Shown: positions 45,937 to 56,356 of the stretch, in pieces
How the letters are laid out: every line of letters starts with the position of its first letter
Numbering within the stretch: the stretch's first letter is position 1
Assembly (NCBI GenBank): GCA_007449985.2
Contig: VIIQ02000047.1
Coordinates: 1 to 64,000, forward strand
Reading direction: 5' to 3'
Origin: Desmodesmus armatus
Lineage: Eukaryota > Chlorophyta > Chlorophyceae > Sphaeropleales > Scenedesmaceae
DNA: 64,000 nt
Position numbers and translations under genes: made by a program
The notes under the pieces: model-generated
Told to the model about the DNA's origin: nothing
The model's input: only the letters and a program-made list of their open reading frames with translations
Database searches by the model: none

Positions 45937-48730
45937 GAGACTAGCTATACTGCATTCATTGCACTTCATTGCTTTTTTTGACTGGCGCCGCTTTGTTTTC
46001 CTTGCCTTTGCTGCTGTCTGTTGTTTTTAGCCGCTGCTGTGCTGTCAAAGCAACTCCCTCAGCCACCTTGAACAGGGCCCACGATGGTCAAGAGGCACAG
46101 GCCCTGTCTCAGTTTGCCTGACGTCTCCCTACCAGTCCACTGGTGACAAGCCCCTAAGTGAGTAACTCCTGAGGGGATGGTGACTTGTTGGGTGGCTGTG
46201 AGGGCTGACATGCTGGGTTAGTCATGCTGTGGTGTGCCGTGCTGATTGGCAGAGGGGCCGCTGTGTGCCAGCTCGTCAGCGTAACAATGCATACATCGAC
46301 AAAGCATACATCAGTGAAGGTAACAGCAACCATGACGTTCACGACTTGTGCACGTGTCAAGGTGTCACTGTCAAGTTGGTGGTTTGCAACCGATTGTGGT
46401 GCGGCTGGAGCGCTGAATGCAGTGCAGTCACCTTTCAAACCCTCAACCAAGCAGACAAGCTGTTCACTATCACTGTTGCACCATGTTTGTCCCTGCAGGT
46501 GACTGAAGCTGCTCAGGTAGCATGTGTCAAGCAGCAGGTCTGTTGGTGACCAACAGCTGGGGTGGCGGCAGCTGCGGTGTGCAGGGCCAACAGCAGGTGA
46601 GGCTCGGACAGCTAGCGGGGTAAACGGACATAGCCCAGACAGCAGTAGTGTGGGCAGCAGTGCGGCACTAGGGACACCTCAGATGTGCTGGTTGTGCAGG
46701 GTGAGGGGGACTACGTTGATGCGTGCCATTTATATTGGGGGAGTATGTTCCATGGGCATTTGAACACCTTGACAACGCTGGTGAAGCTACTCAGGGCAAA
46801 TTGCGGGATTTGATGTGCGGGTACATGCAGCAAGTCACAGGGCAATCAGACAGAGTTGAAGGGGCGGCGCTGCTGGGAGCGTGGGAGCTTTGGCCAACGC
46901 ACTGCAGGGTTTTGGGTATGCGTGCAGGTTTTGGGTCTGCGCTGGCAGTGTCGCTGCCAGGCCGATTTAGCTGCAACTGACAAGGCTGTGTCAGGCTGTT
47001 GGATTGGATAAGGAGGATAGCCTGGTGTGGGGCCATAGCCTGGTGTTGGGCAAGGCCTGCATGTTTGGAGGATGCCAACAGGCCAGACGAAGGGGCGGGT
47101 GTTGGTTGGTAGGAGGTATTTTTAGGGAGGGAGGGGTTGGCAGGAGGAGAAGCAGCTGGCCAGGTGCGAGTATGACGCACTGATAAGAATGGACCACAGC
47201 AGCAGGAGCGTGCGGGTTGCTGTGCGACCGTTTGGAGGGCTGTGCCGTATGGGGAAGGCTGACACTGTGTGTGCGCTTTTCTGTTAAGTGTCAATATGGG
47301 CAGAGGTACGCACACACATTGTGGCACATGCATGTGTTGCTGCTGCTATGCAGGAAAATGAGAAGAGGTGGTTGCATGTTGGGTTCAACATCTGCAGCCA
47401 GCCAAGACTGGGCTCAGTCTCAGCATGTACCTGGCGTTGTGTCGCTGCAGTCACACGCCACCAGTGCACAATGTGTGAGGGACTGCTTCTGCCACTTAGC
47501 TAAGCCTGATGTACAGTGTACGGGTGCTGCCTGCAGGTACTGTTCATTTGCCGGCGGGCCAATGGGCTGCATACTGCCCAGCACACAAGGCCTCCTGTGA
47601 GCAGCGGCTGCAGCTGTGGCAGCAGTATGGAACGGCAGCGGCAACCAGCATGACAGGCACAGCTGCATCAGCACTGCCAGGGACACAACTGCAGGGGCAG
47701 CTGTGGACTAACAGCACAGTAGCTTGGTCGAAGCATTTGGTGTCCACTGGCAAATGCCAAGCAGCAAAGCGCAAGGATGGGGGCATGGGTGCATGCAGCA
47801 CTGCTGTCATGCTTGTTTGAGCCAGCTATATCCACCTGCCCTGTGGCTGGGGTAGGGGTGATGTAACATGTGTTGCATGTTGCGTGGACATATCAGCACG
47901 CAAGCCTCTTCAGCAGCAGTACCGTCTGCTTATGTTTACCGCCACTGTTTCAGTGACACTGTGGATTTTTTCATGTCAAACTGTCAGCGGGGGCTGGTCG
48001 CTCTTGGAGCATTGAGAGGTCAAGCAACCCTGACACCCACAAGCACTGTGGCTCGTTGTTGGCTCAGGATGGTGGCGACTGGCTGCAGTGGGTTGTACTT
48101 TGCAACTCGCTGTTGAACTCCAGCTGGTTTAAAGCCTGCCGTATCAATTTATCGCCAGCGTGGTGGCACCACTCAAGCACAGTACAGTGCTAGTCACCTA
48201 TTTTTGGCATCGAATTCAGGTCCAATATCATGTTAGGCAAGGCGATATGACTCAAACAACTTAGATTTGGCAGATGGGGTACCGTTGAGAGATAGCATGT
48301 GCGCATGGTCGACTCTAGATCTGCGATTTGTGGTACTAGGTAGGTTTTACGGCCGTAGCAGTAAGCGCCAGCTTTCGCAACTCCTATATTACCAGGTTTG
48401 TTTTGAGACATGTCCAACCAGCCCCAGGTCTCCGTCAAGCCATTAATAGTCTTACCTCCCACTTTCGGAACAGCTCAACCGTTGTTGATTCCGGAGGCAG
48501 TGCCTTGTGGACAAGACTCCCTGGAGCTGTATGCTTAATATTTGAAAGGTGAGTAAGGTTTGTTTGTGTGCACCTGGGACTGCGCAGAGCCGGCAAGAGC
48601 AGGTTGGCCCAACCACAGCAGCAGCACCAACCCATACCATGGGGCATGGTTACCATGCGGCATCGTAGCTTGTGACAGACAGATTTCCTGTGCTGCCAAC
48701 CCAGCATTCAGCAATTTCTTTTTCGCGCAG
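45937..48730. other. Intergenic, nothing recognised
   Basis: About 2.8 kb with only short overlapping frames. A possible last exon of the OPR gene, or upstream exons of a gene running into the tandem array, may hide here, but I could not find a frame with both splice signals and a family match. No RNA gene was seen. Confidence 0.4.
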
Positions 48731-48811
48731 GTTGCAGGGGCACAGCCCTTGCTTCCAATGACAGCAACAGTGAGGCAGCAGACAAGCAGTGGTTCAAAGC
48801 AGCCCCTCCAG
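48731..48811 (+). other. Candidate exon just upstream of the tandem array
   Basis: 81 bp between an acceptor (TTTCGCGCAG) and a donor (CCAG|GTAGGG). It encodes 27 residues in frame (VAGAQPLLPMTATVRQQTSS and so on). Its frame joins without shift to the first array exon (48962-49036, 75 bp, VSPEQACHQAQLASGSLGAS). No upstream exon or start was found. No family was recognised. Confidence 0.35.
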
Positions 48812-50830
48812 GTAGGGACCCCTCCCCTACCTGCGCGTTACGGTACAGGCAGCAGCGCATGTCAGATGGGGCGTTAGGTCGGCATGCTAGCCATGCACGC
48901 TTGTGCACTGGGTCGCGGCTGTGTCTGTACCATGTGCTGACAATCCACCACTGTGCCACAGGTGTCCCCAGAGCAAGCTTGTCACCAAGCCCAGCTGGCT
49001 TCTGGAAGCTTGGGCGCATCACCAGCAGTTGCCAAGGTAGGGACCCTCCCCTACCTGCGCGTTACGGTTCAGGCAGCAGCGCATGTCGATGGGGCGTTAG
49101 GTCGGCATGCTAGCCATGCACACTTGTGCACTGGGTCGCGGCTGTGTCTGTACCATGTGCTGACAATCCACCACTGTGCGGCCACAGGTGTCCCCAGAGC
49201 AAGCTTGTCACAGGCCCAGCTGGCTTCGAGACTGACTTGGGCGCATCACCAGCAGTTGCCAAGGTAGGGACCCTTCCCTACCTGCGCGTTACGGTTCAGG
49301 CAGCAGCGCATGTTGATGGGGCGTTAGGTCGGCATGCTAGCCATGCACGCTTGTGCACTGGGTCGCGGCTGTGTCTGTACCATGTGCTGACAATCCACCA
49401 CTGTGCGGCCACAGGTGTCCCCAGAGCAAGCTTGTCACCTGCCCAGCTGGCTTCGAGACTGACTTGGGCGCATCACCAGCAGTTTCCAAGGTAGGGACCC
49501 TCCCCTACCTGCGCGTTACGGTTCAGGCAGCAGCGCATGTCGATGGGGCGTTAGGTCGGCATGCTAGCCATGCACGCTTGTGCACTGGGTCGCGGCTGTG
49601 TCTGTACCATGTGCTGACAATCCACCACTGTGCGGCCACAGGTGTCCCCAGAGCAAGCTTGTCACCTGCCCAGCTGGCTTCGAGACTGACTTGGGCGCAT
49701 CACCAGCAGTTGCCAAGGTAGGGACCCTTCCCTACCTGCGCGTTACGGTTCAGGCAGCAGCGCATGTTGATGGGGCGTTAGGTCGGCATGCTAGCCATGC
49801 ACGCTTGTGCACTGGGTCGCGGCTGTGTCTGTACCATGTGCTGACAATCCACCACTGTGCGGCCACAGGTGTCCCCAGAGCAAGCTTGTCACCTGCCCAG
49901 CTGGCTTCGAGACTGACTTGGGCGCATCACCAGCAGTTTCCAAGGTAGGGACCCTCCCCTACCTGCGCGTTACGGTTCAGGCAGCAGCGCATGTCGATGG
50001 GGCGTTAGGTCGGCATGCTAGCCATGCACGCTTGTGCACTGGGTCGCGGCTGTGTCTGTACCATGTGCTGACAATCCACCACTGTGCGGCCACAGGTGTC
50101 CCCAGAGCAAGCTTGTCACCTGCCCAGCTGGCTTCGAGACTGACTTGGGCGCATCACCAGCAGTTTCCAAGGTAGGGACCCTCCCCTACCTGCGCGTTAC
50201 GGTTCAGGCAGCAGCGCATGTCGATGGGGCGTTAGGTCGGCATGCTAGCCATGCACGCTTGTGCACTGGGTCGCGGCTGTGTCTGTACCATGTGCTGACA
50301 ATCCACCACTGTGCGGCCACAGGTGTCCCCAGAGCAAGCTTGTCACAGGCCCAGCTGGCTTCGAGACTGACTTGGGCGCATCACCAGCAGTTTCCAAGGT
50401 AGGGACCCTCCCCTACCTGCGCGTTACGGTTCAGGCAGCAGCGCATGTCGATGGGGCGTTAGGTCGGCATGCTAGCCATGCACGCTTGTGCACTGGGTCG
50501 CGGCTGTGTCTGTACCATGTGCTGACAATCCACCACTGTGCGGCCACAGGTGTCCCCAGAGCAAGCTTGTCACAGGCCCAGCTGGCTTCGAGACTGACTT
50601 GGGCGCATCACCAGCAGTTTCCAAGGTAGGGACCCTTCCCTACCTGCGCGTTACGGTTCAGGCAGCTGCGCATGTCGATGGGGCGTTAGGTCGGCATGCT
50701 AGCCATGCACACTTGTGCACTGGGTCGCGGCTGTGTCTGTACCATGTGCTGACATTCCACCACTGCGCGGCCACAGGTGTCCCCAACAGCATGCTGTCAC
50801 CACCCCAGCTCCTGGAGCTCGGCGGACAAG
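48812..50830 (+). repeat. 227-bp tandem repeat array, nine units
   Basis: Units begin at GTAGGGACC at 48812, 49037, 49264, 49491, 49718, 49945, 50172, 50399 and 50626. The first is 225 bp, the middle ones exactly 227 bp, and the last diverges after about 50780. Units are more than 97% alike by eye. Each unit holds a donor-like AAG|GTAGGG and an acceptor-like CCACAG|GTGTCC, so it has the form of a 151-bp intron followed by a 76-bp exon. It contains conserved GGCATGCTAGCCATGC, a near palindrome. Overlapping 122-codon frames in each unit are a by-product, since 227 is not a multiple of three. Confidence 0.95.
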
Positions 50831-50864
50831 GGGTGGGTCCTGAGAATGGGAACACCAAGTATTG
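50762..50864 (+). other. Candidate terminal exon after the tandem array
   Basis: The last unit keeps the CCACAG|GTGTCC acceptor but then diverges into a frame reading VPNSMLSPPQLLELGGQGV and ending KY at TGA 50862-50864. It looks like the unique 3' exon of the gene whose internal exon was amplified. Its phase does not match the upstream exon plus the first array exon, so the gene is probably broken or the exon joins differently. Confidence 0.3.
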
Positions 50865-51778
50865 ACCGAAAACAGCAGGTAGTAGACCACATCATGTGCA
50901 TGTCCAGGGCGTCAGGATACTAGGGGGGCGTTCACTTATATTATTACTCTTTTTGTCCATGCACTCGGCGTTTTTTGGGCTTGCTGTTGGCAGTCACCAA
51001 GTGCTACAGCAGTGGCCCTGTCCTGTATGTCAGTACGCCTTGCTTGTGCAAGAATGAATTGTTTGCAATCCTCTTTGTGCCGCAAATCAAATGACTGCGT
51101 CTATGGAGCCAGCCCAAGAGGTATGCTGGCCCTGAGTCATGTCTGTTGGACTGCCTGGTAGCTCAAGGGTCGAGCACCCTGGCACGCCCAGTAACAGGGT
51201 GTGACAGGGAGGGTGGTGGGTTCGAGTCCCTCTCCAGGCGTGTGATGGTTCTGTGTCTGGCATAGTTTGCCAATTGTGGCATGTGGTCCAGTTTGGTTTG
51301 ACCGAAACTGCGCAAACGTGCAAGCTAATGGCTGCATATTCAAGTACCGTTCCCCTCCTTCTGCACGCCGGTGTAGGGAGGGGGTGCAGTTGAACATGCA
51401 TGGTGAATAAGACTTTAGACATGAATACGGTGCTCAGCAACCTGTCAGCTGGGATCAGCAAGGCAAATTTGCTTTAAAGCTATTTCCACTGAAAGATGCA
51501 TTTTAAGTTGTATGATTGACATTATGCTGATATAGCTGATTGATCTTGAGCATGCTCTCTTGATCAAGCTGCACGCTGATCAAATTCCTCATAATTTTCG
51601 TGGTTCCCGGGCTGTTTTCAAAGAGGACAGCAAAACAAGTTTGACCGCTTTGCCCCCACGACCGGACTACATAGAGTGCAGTGTTATGAATGTTTTGCAT
51701 CTATTGTTGACTATTGAGAAAACGATCCCACGCAGCCTCTCAAGAGCCAAACAGACCAAGAGCAGCAGGGACATCGCA
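50865..51778. other. Intergenic between the array and the MFS gene
   Basis: Apart from the tRNA-like element at 51152-51240 nothing is recognised. An upstream in-frame ATG at 51560 would extend the MFS protein by 73 residues, but this part (HADQIPHNFRGSRAVFKEDS and so on) looks like 5' UTR. Confidence 0.4.
51152..51240 (+). mobile_element. tRNA-like sequence with internal Pol III A and B boxes (SINE head or degenerate tRNA)
   Basis: A perfect A box TAGCTCAAGGG (51159-51169) and a perfect B box GGTTCGAGTCC (51219-51229). Ends TGCCTGG and CCAGGCG pair as a 7-bp acceptor stem with one T:G wobble. The D stem GCTC/GAGC is perfect. The next hairpin CACCCTG/CAGGGTG has a 13-base loop, not the 7 of an anticodon arm, and the T stem has one mismatch with an extra base after it. 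This is a tRNA-derived head without a usable anticodon. About 190 bp of unique sequence follows. A tRNA-derived SINE is the best reading; a tRNA pseudogene is the alternative. Confidence 0.55.
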
Positions 51779-54510
51779 ATGGAAAGAGCGCATAGCGTTT
51801 GTGATGTGGATGCTGTAAGTCACGCCAAAAACGTTTCCATGAGCTCAAAGGAAGAGGAAGAACAATACGAGCTGGCGCTGCGCCGGTGAGTGGAGCCAAT
51901 CTACTGCTGTATCGCCTTGGTATTGCTCCGCAGCAGTACGCTTGCATCCTTGAGGTATTCAAAGAAGGTATACAGGCACCTGCCATGCCTCACGTTTGAA
52001 GTTTCACACACTCCGGACAGGCAGGCGTCTGGTCAACAGCATGTGTGGCTCTGCAAGCCATTGCTTGACAGGCACTTGTATAAACGCACCCATCAGTTCT
52101 CAGCTGGATGGATAAGTACTTCTTCATTGTGACTAGGCTTGAAAGGCATAGAACGGAACCTGCTGCAGCGGCGGTAGCAGACGATATGCCAGGCTGGCGG
52201 GTGCACCACGTAGCACCCAAGTCTGTGTACACATGTGCCAGCTGGAAACTGCTGTTCTGTGATGCAGGGTATCCCGGGTGCTGCTGCCCATTGTGTTCCT
52301 CACTGGAGCACTTGGTCACTTTGAGAAAGGCAACCTGGCCTACGCAGCACTGCAGTGAGTGACACAGGCAGCACCTATGAAACGGGGGGGGGGGGGTGTT
52401 GCCATGAGGGATCACAAGGACGTTCCCGCAACCACGAGTGTGTGTCTGGAGCACATGCAGTGGCTCTTTTGCAGTCTTTTGTTGTTCAGAGCAACCATCG
52501 GACAGTAGAGACAGGCTCGCTTACCCCCGCATCACCCACCCACCTATCCCACACTCCCCATCTCCCGCCTTGTCCAACTCCCGCCAGGTTGAACAAGCAG
52601 CTGGGCTTCACTGCCGTGGAGTATGGTGTCGGCTCTGGCCTGTACCTCCTGGGCTACGGCCTGTTCATCCTGCCCTCCACCTTCATCACCATCAAGTATG
52701 GGGCGCGGCGCTGGGTGGGGGCCACGACAGCAGCCACAGGGGTGCTGGGCATGTGCCACGCCCTCATAGCCAACCGCCCCGGCTTCTTTGTGTTGCGCTG
52801 CCTGCTGGGCCTGGCGGAGGCTGGAGGGGGCAGCAGCGCGGGACACCTGCTGGCACAGTTCTACCCCAAAGACAGGTGAAAGGATGGGCAGTCGGTCTGG
52901 CAGGAGACGTGCGCAGCGTGGCTTGATGATTTTGTGCTGCAATTCTTACAATGAGGTCGTCATAACCGGGAGGGTAGAAGATTGTTGCTGTGTTCCTGCC
53001 AGCCTTGCCTGTCTGAAACAAGCTACAAGAAGGGGTGGCTCCTTAGGTTCCTTCACAATGAGAGTTTTCATGAAGACTAGTTGCTGCTGCTGCTGCTGCT
53101 GCTTCTGCTGTTACTACAGGCTGGCCCAGCCCTTCACCATCATGATGCTATCATACTTTGCAGCAGGCATAGTGGCAGCACCTCTGGTGAGCAGCAGCAA
53201 GGGTGACACCAGCAGTGACAGCAATGATGGCAGCAGCAACAGCAGCAGCAGCAGCAGCAGTGGCAGCAGCGGTGATACAATCGGCGTCAGCAGCACAATG
53301 GCAGCCACACTTGCAGCAGCAGCAACACTGTCAACCTCACAGCTTAGATAAACTTGGGTGGAGACATATGGACAGCAGCAGACGGCATATTGGGGCAACA
53401 CACCCACCTGCTGCTGCTGCTCTTCTGCGCAGGCAACTGGTTTGATGTCCATGGAGGGAGTGGGTGGGCTGCATGGATGGTGAGTGGCAGTGCCGCAGGC
53501 GGCAGCAGGAACAACGTGCACAAGCAGCGGCAGCAATAGCAGACACGCCGATGCCATGCAGGCTCAACAGGTCGGTGCAGTGCATTGCAGCTGGCGCCAA
53601 TGGTACCAGCATGTAATCCAGCCAGTTGCTGCACGTATCGTCTTGACCTCAAGGACCTGGCAGAAGCTTAACATCCTTGTATTACTGTCGACCATTGGGG
53701 TGGGATTTGCTGCTACGCAACAATCACCAACACACCGCACCCAATGCACTCAACCACCTGCTTCCTAGTGCCCTTTGCGCAGGCAGTGGCTGTTCCTGAT
53801 TGAGTCGCTGCCCTCCCTGGTGATAGGTGGGGTCATCTGGTGCTGGCTGCCCTCCCACCCCCTGACAGCATGGATGCTCACACCCAGCCAAAGGGAGCTG
53901 CTGCACCGCAAGGTGACTGAGGCACACCAGCACTGCAACAGCGGCTGTACAGTGTGTGGCTGTTGATTTGGGCTGATGTGATGTGCCGTCATGCGTGCCT
54001 GTCATGCGGCAGGTGGCAGGGGGAATCTGGGGTCTATGCGTCATGCGCGTGCGAAAGAAGAGAACGGCTACAGCTGTAGCAGCTGTATGCAGTCAGATTG
54101 AACACGCCACTGCTACTCACAGATGCTGCTGCCTTGTATCATCAACCACCCTGCTGCTGCAGGTCCACGGCTCTGCTGAGGCTGCTGATGCAGCGCGTGT
54201 CAGCCCCCACTGGTCCCAGATGATTACCATTGTATGGGACACCACCAAGCGCCCCTTGCTGTGGTTCTTCACTGCGGTCAGCCTCCTGCACGGTAAGGGT
54301 TTAGGGGTTTAGGGACCCCTCGAGGGGGGCAAGTTGTGCATTTGTGCATTTGTGCGTTTGTGCAAGGGTGATACTTCGCCGCGAAGTCCAGGCTGGACGC
54401 TCCAATGGAGCATGCATCCCCACCCCTTCTGCCGCTCCTTCAGACTGCCATGCTGCTCACACTGTTGCTGCTCCCGCTGCCGCTGCCGTTGCTGCTGCCG
54501 CTGCCATTGC

Positions 54511-54563
<53 letters not shown>

Positions 54564-56356
54564 GCTGCAGGCATGTCCTTCTTCAGCTTCCACCCCTGGA
54601 CCACCGTCATCATCAACAGCATGCTGCACGGCACAGCCCTGCACCTCAGTGGCAGCAGCGGCGCAGCAGCACACAGCAGCAGCAGTCACTCAGACCTACC
54701 TATCAAGGCCATCCTGCTGTCGTCTGTTCCTGCCATCACGGGGTCTGTTGCTGCTGTGGTGTGTGCCTGGAACTCTGACAGGACGAATGAGAAGCACCTG
54801 CACGTGGCCCTGCCCTGGATGCTGTCAGGGGTGAGTGAGCTGACACCATGGATGCACCTTGAGAGTGGGTTAGGGCAAGAGGGCTGAGCAGAAGGCTGTT
54901 AGATGGAGGTGGGAAGAAGGTTGAGGGGGTGGTGGTGTGAAAGAGTAGGGCGCTGTTGCGTGTGAGCTCGTTGACAGGGAGTTCGCTGCGCCTGTAGCCA
55001 CCTCAGCAGGTGGATAATCGACAGGAGCAGCAGCAGCAGCAGCAGCAGCTGCAGCACTGCTGCTGAGCAGGAGGAGCAGCAGCAATAGCGATAGCACTTG
55101 ACCCAAGCCTCTCCGCTCCCTGTTTTCCCTTGCTGCAGGTGATGCTAGGTCTGTTTGGCCCCATGGTGGCTGTGTCCTTCATTGCTGGCTTTGTGACGCT
55201 GGTGCTGGCCAAGACACTGTCAGCTGCAAGCTCAGGGGTGATGTCATCACTGCTGGTTGGTGAGTGCAGCTTACTACTCCAGGTCCCCATTCCCCCCTCC
55301 CCCCATCCGGCCTTGTACCAAGGCATTTCAAGAAAGCAAGGCCTGCAATTTGAGTCCCGCAAGTGACACACGTGCAGGTGCAAACTGCCGTCAACGTATG
55401 GCACTGGTGTGGATTGGGCTTTGCAACTGCGGCAACCACGCACAACAAGCCTCACCAGTACCCAAACCGCAACACTCTCCTGTGCTGTCCTACAGGCTGC
55501 CTTGACACAAAGCATGCTGGTATAGGCCTGGCCCTGCACCATGCAGTGGTGGCGTGTGTGGCGGGCTTTGCTGGGCCCGTGTTTGTGGGAGCGCTGGTGC
55601 AGCGCACAGGCTCATTTGGCTCGGTGAGTGACATGGCATAAGGGGCCACTCGTAGCGCGGCCAGGTGGCTAGGCAGGTGCATAAGGAAAGGGCAGGGGGT
55701 GACCACAGCATCGCTCACTATCGGCCAACTAGTCGAGCCAGCTGAGCTGCCAGAAAAAGGGGTTGCCAATTTCAGTGCTGCAACTTCCCTGTATCTTGGC
55801 ACCTGGCCAAGGGGTTGTTGAAACACCAGAAGTCATGCATGTCAACAAGCTTTCAAGCCTACGATTGAAATGCGGTGTCATGCCAGGTTACATATTCTAC
55901 ATGCACAATGAATGGCCGTGGCAGCAGCATTTGATCATGCCAAGACAGCCGCACACACCACCTGTACCAAAAAGGCGCCCTGCTGTCAGTGCTTCAACGC
56001 TCCCTGCTGGGTTGTGCCATCATGTGCAGGCGATGGTGCTGAATGGGAGCCTTCAGGTTGCCTCAGCCCTGCTGATGATCGGCCTAGCAGGCTGGACGAG
56101 AGGCTGGTGCAGCCGTAGGAAACACGGCATGCAGGCTGGCCCTCACTCTGTTGACCCATCTGCCGCATCAGAATCAGGGGGTTCACTGGTGGGTGGTGCT
56201 CTGCTGGCTGCTGGTATCCCTGAGGAGGAGCCCCCTGGCACAGTGCCTGACCTGGCTGTGGAGCTGTCAGCCACCAACATGGTTTCAGGACTGTCTGGCG
56301 GCACCCTGCAGAGGCGCAAGAGTGGGGAGTCCCATGCAGGGGGTCACATTGTGTGA
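51779..56356 (+). CDS. Major facilitator superfamily transporter, anion:cation symporter / allantoate-permease-like
   Basis: Eleven exons in continuous phase: 51779-51885, 52268-52354, 52588-52875, 53120-53186, 53433-53479, 53783-53912, 54163-54292, 54571-54830, 55139-55259, 55496-55623, 56030-56356, giving 563 residues. The cytosolic N-terminus is acidic (SKEEEEQYELALRR). TM1 is RVLLPIVFLTGALGHFEKGN. TM2-TM4 are YGVGSGLYLLGYGLFILPS, WVGATTAATGVLGMCHAL and FVLRCLLGLAEAGGG. The R-x3-G-x2-EA-type motif of the family appears as RCLLGLAEAG. The TM5/6 boundary GLMSMEGVGGLHGWQWLFLI matches the ACS and allantoate-permease pattern. C-terminal helices include VMLGLFGPMVAVSFIAGF and ALHHAVVACVAGFAGPVFVG, then a soluble tail of about 80 residues. 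Substrate is probably an organic anion (vitamin, nucleobase derivative or phosphate-like); it cannot be told from sequence. Introns carry CTG repeats up to the acceptor at 54570 and a G-run at 52384-52396. Confidence 0.85.
54483..54570 (+). repeat. CTG microsatellite forming an intron 3' end
   Basis: CTG/CCG triplets fill the last ~90 bp of the intron before MFS exon 54571-54830. The final CTGCAG is the splice acceptor, so the repeat stands in for a polypyrimidine tract. Confidence 0.75.

Noticed and set aside
48812..50830. CRISPR array
   Set aside because: Units are 227 bp with no short repeat plus unique spacer pattern, and the organism is a eukaryote.
49126..50865. Series of overlapping 122-codon frames, one per repeat
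   Set aside because: They use non-ATG starts, repeat every 227 bp and change frame in each unit; a by-product of the tandem array.
53187..53349. Ser/Gly/Ala-rich extension of MFS exon 4 to a stop codon
   Set aside because: The good donor at 53186 joins in phase to GLMSMEGVGG at 53433, which restores the expected TM5/6 region; the extension is intron read-through.
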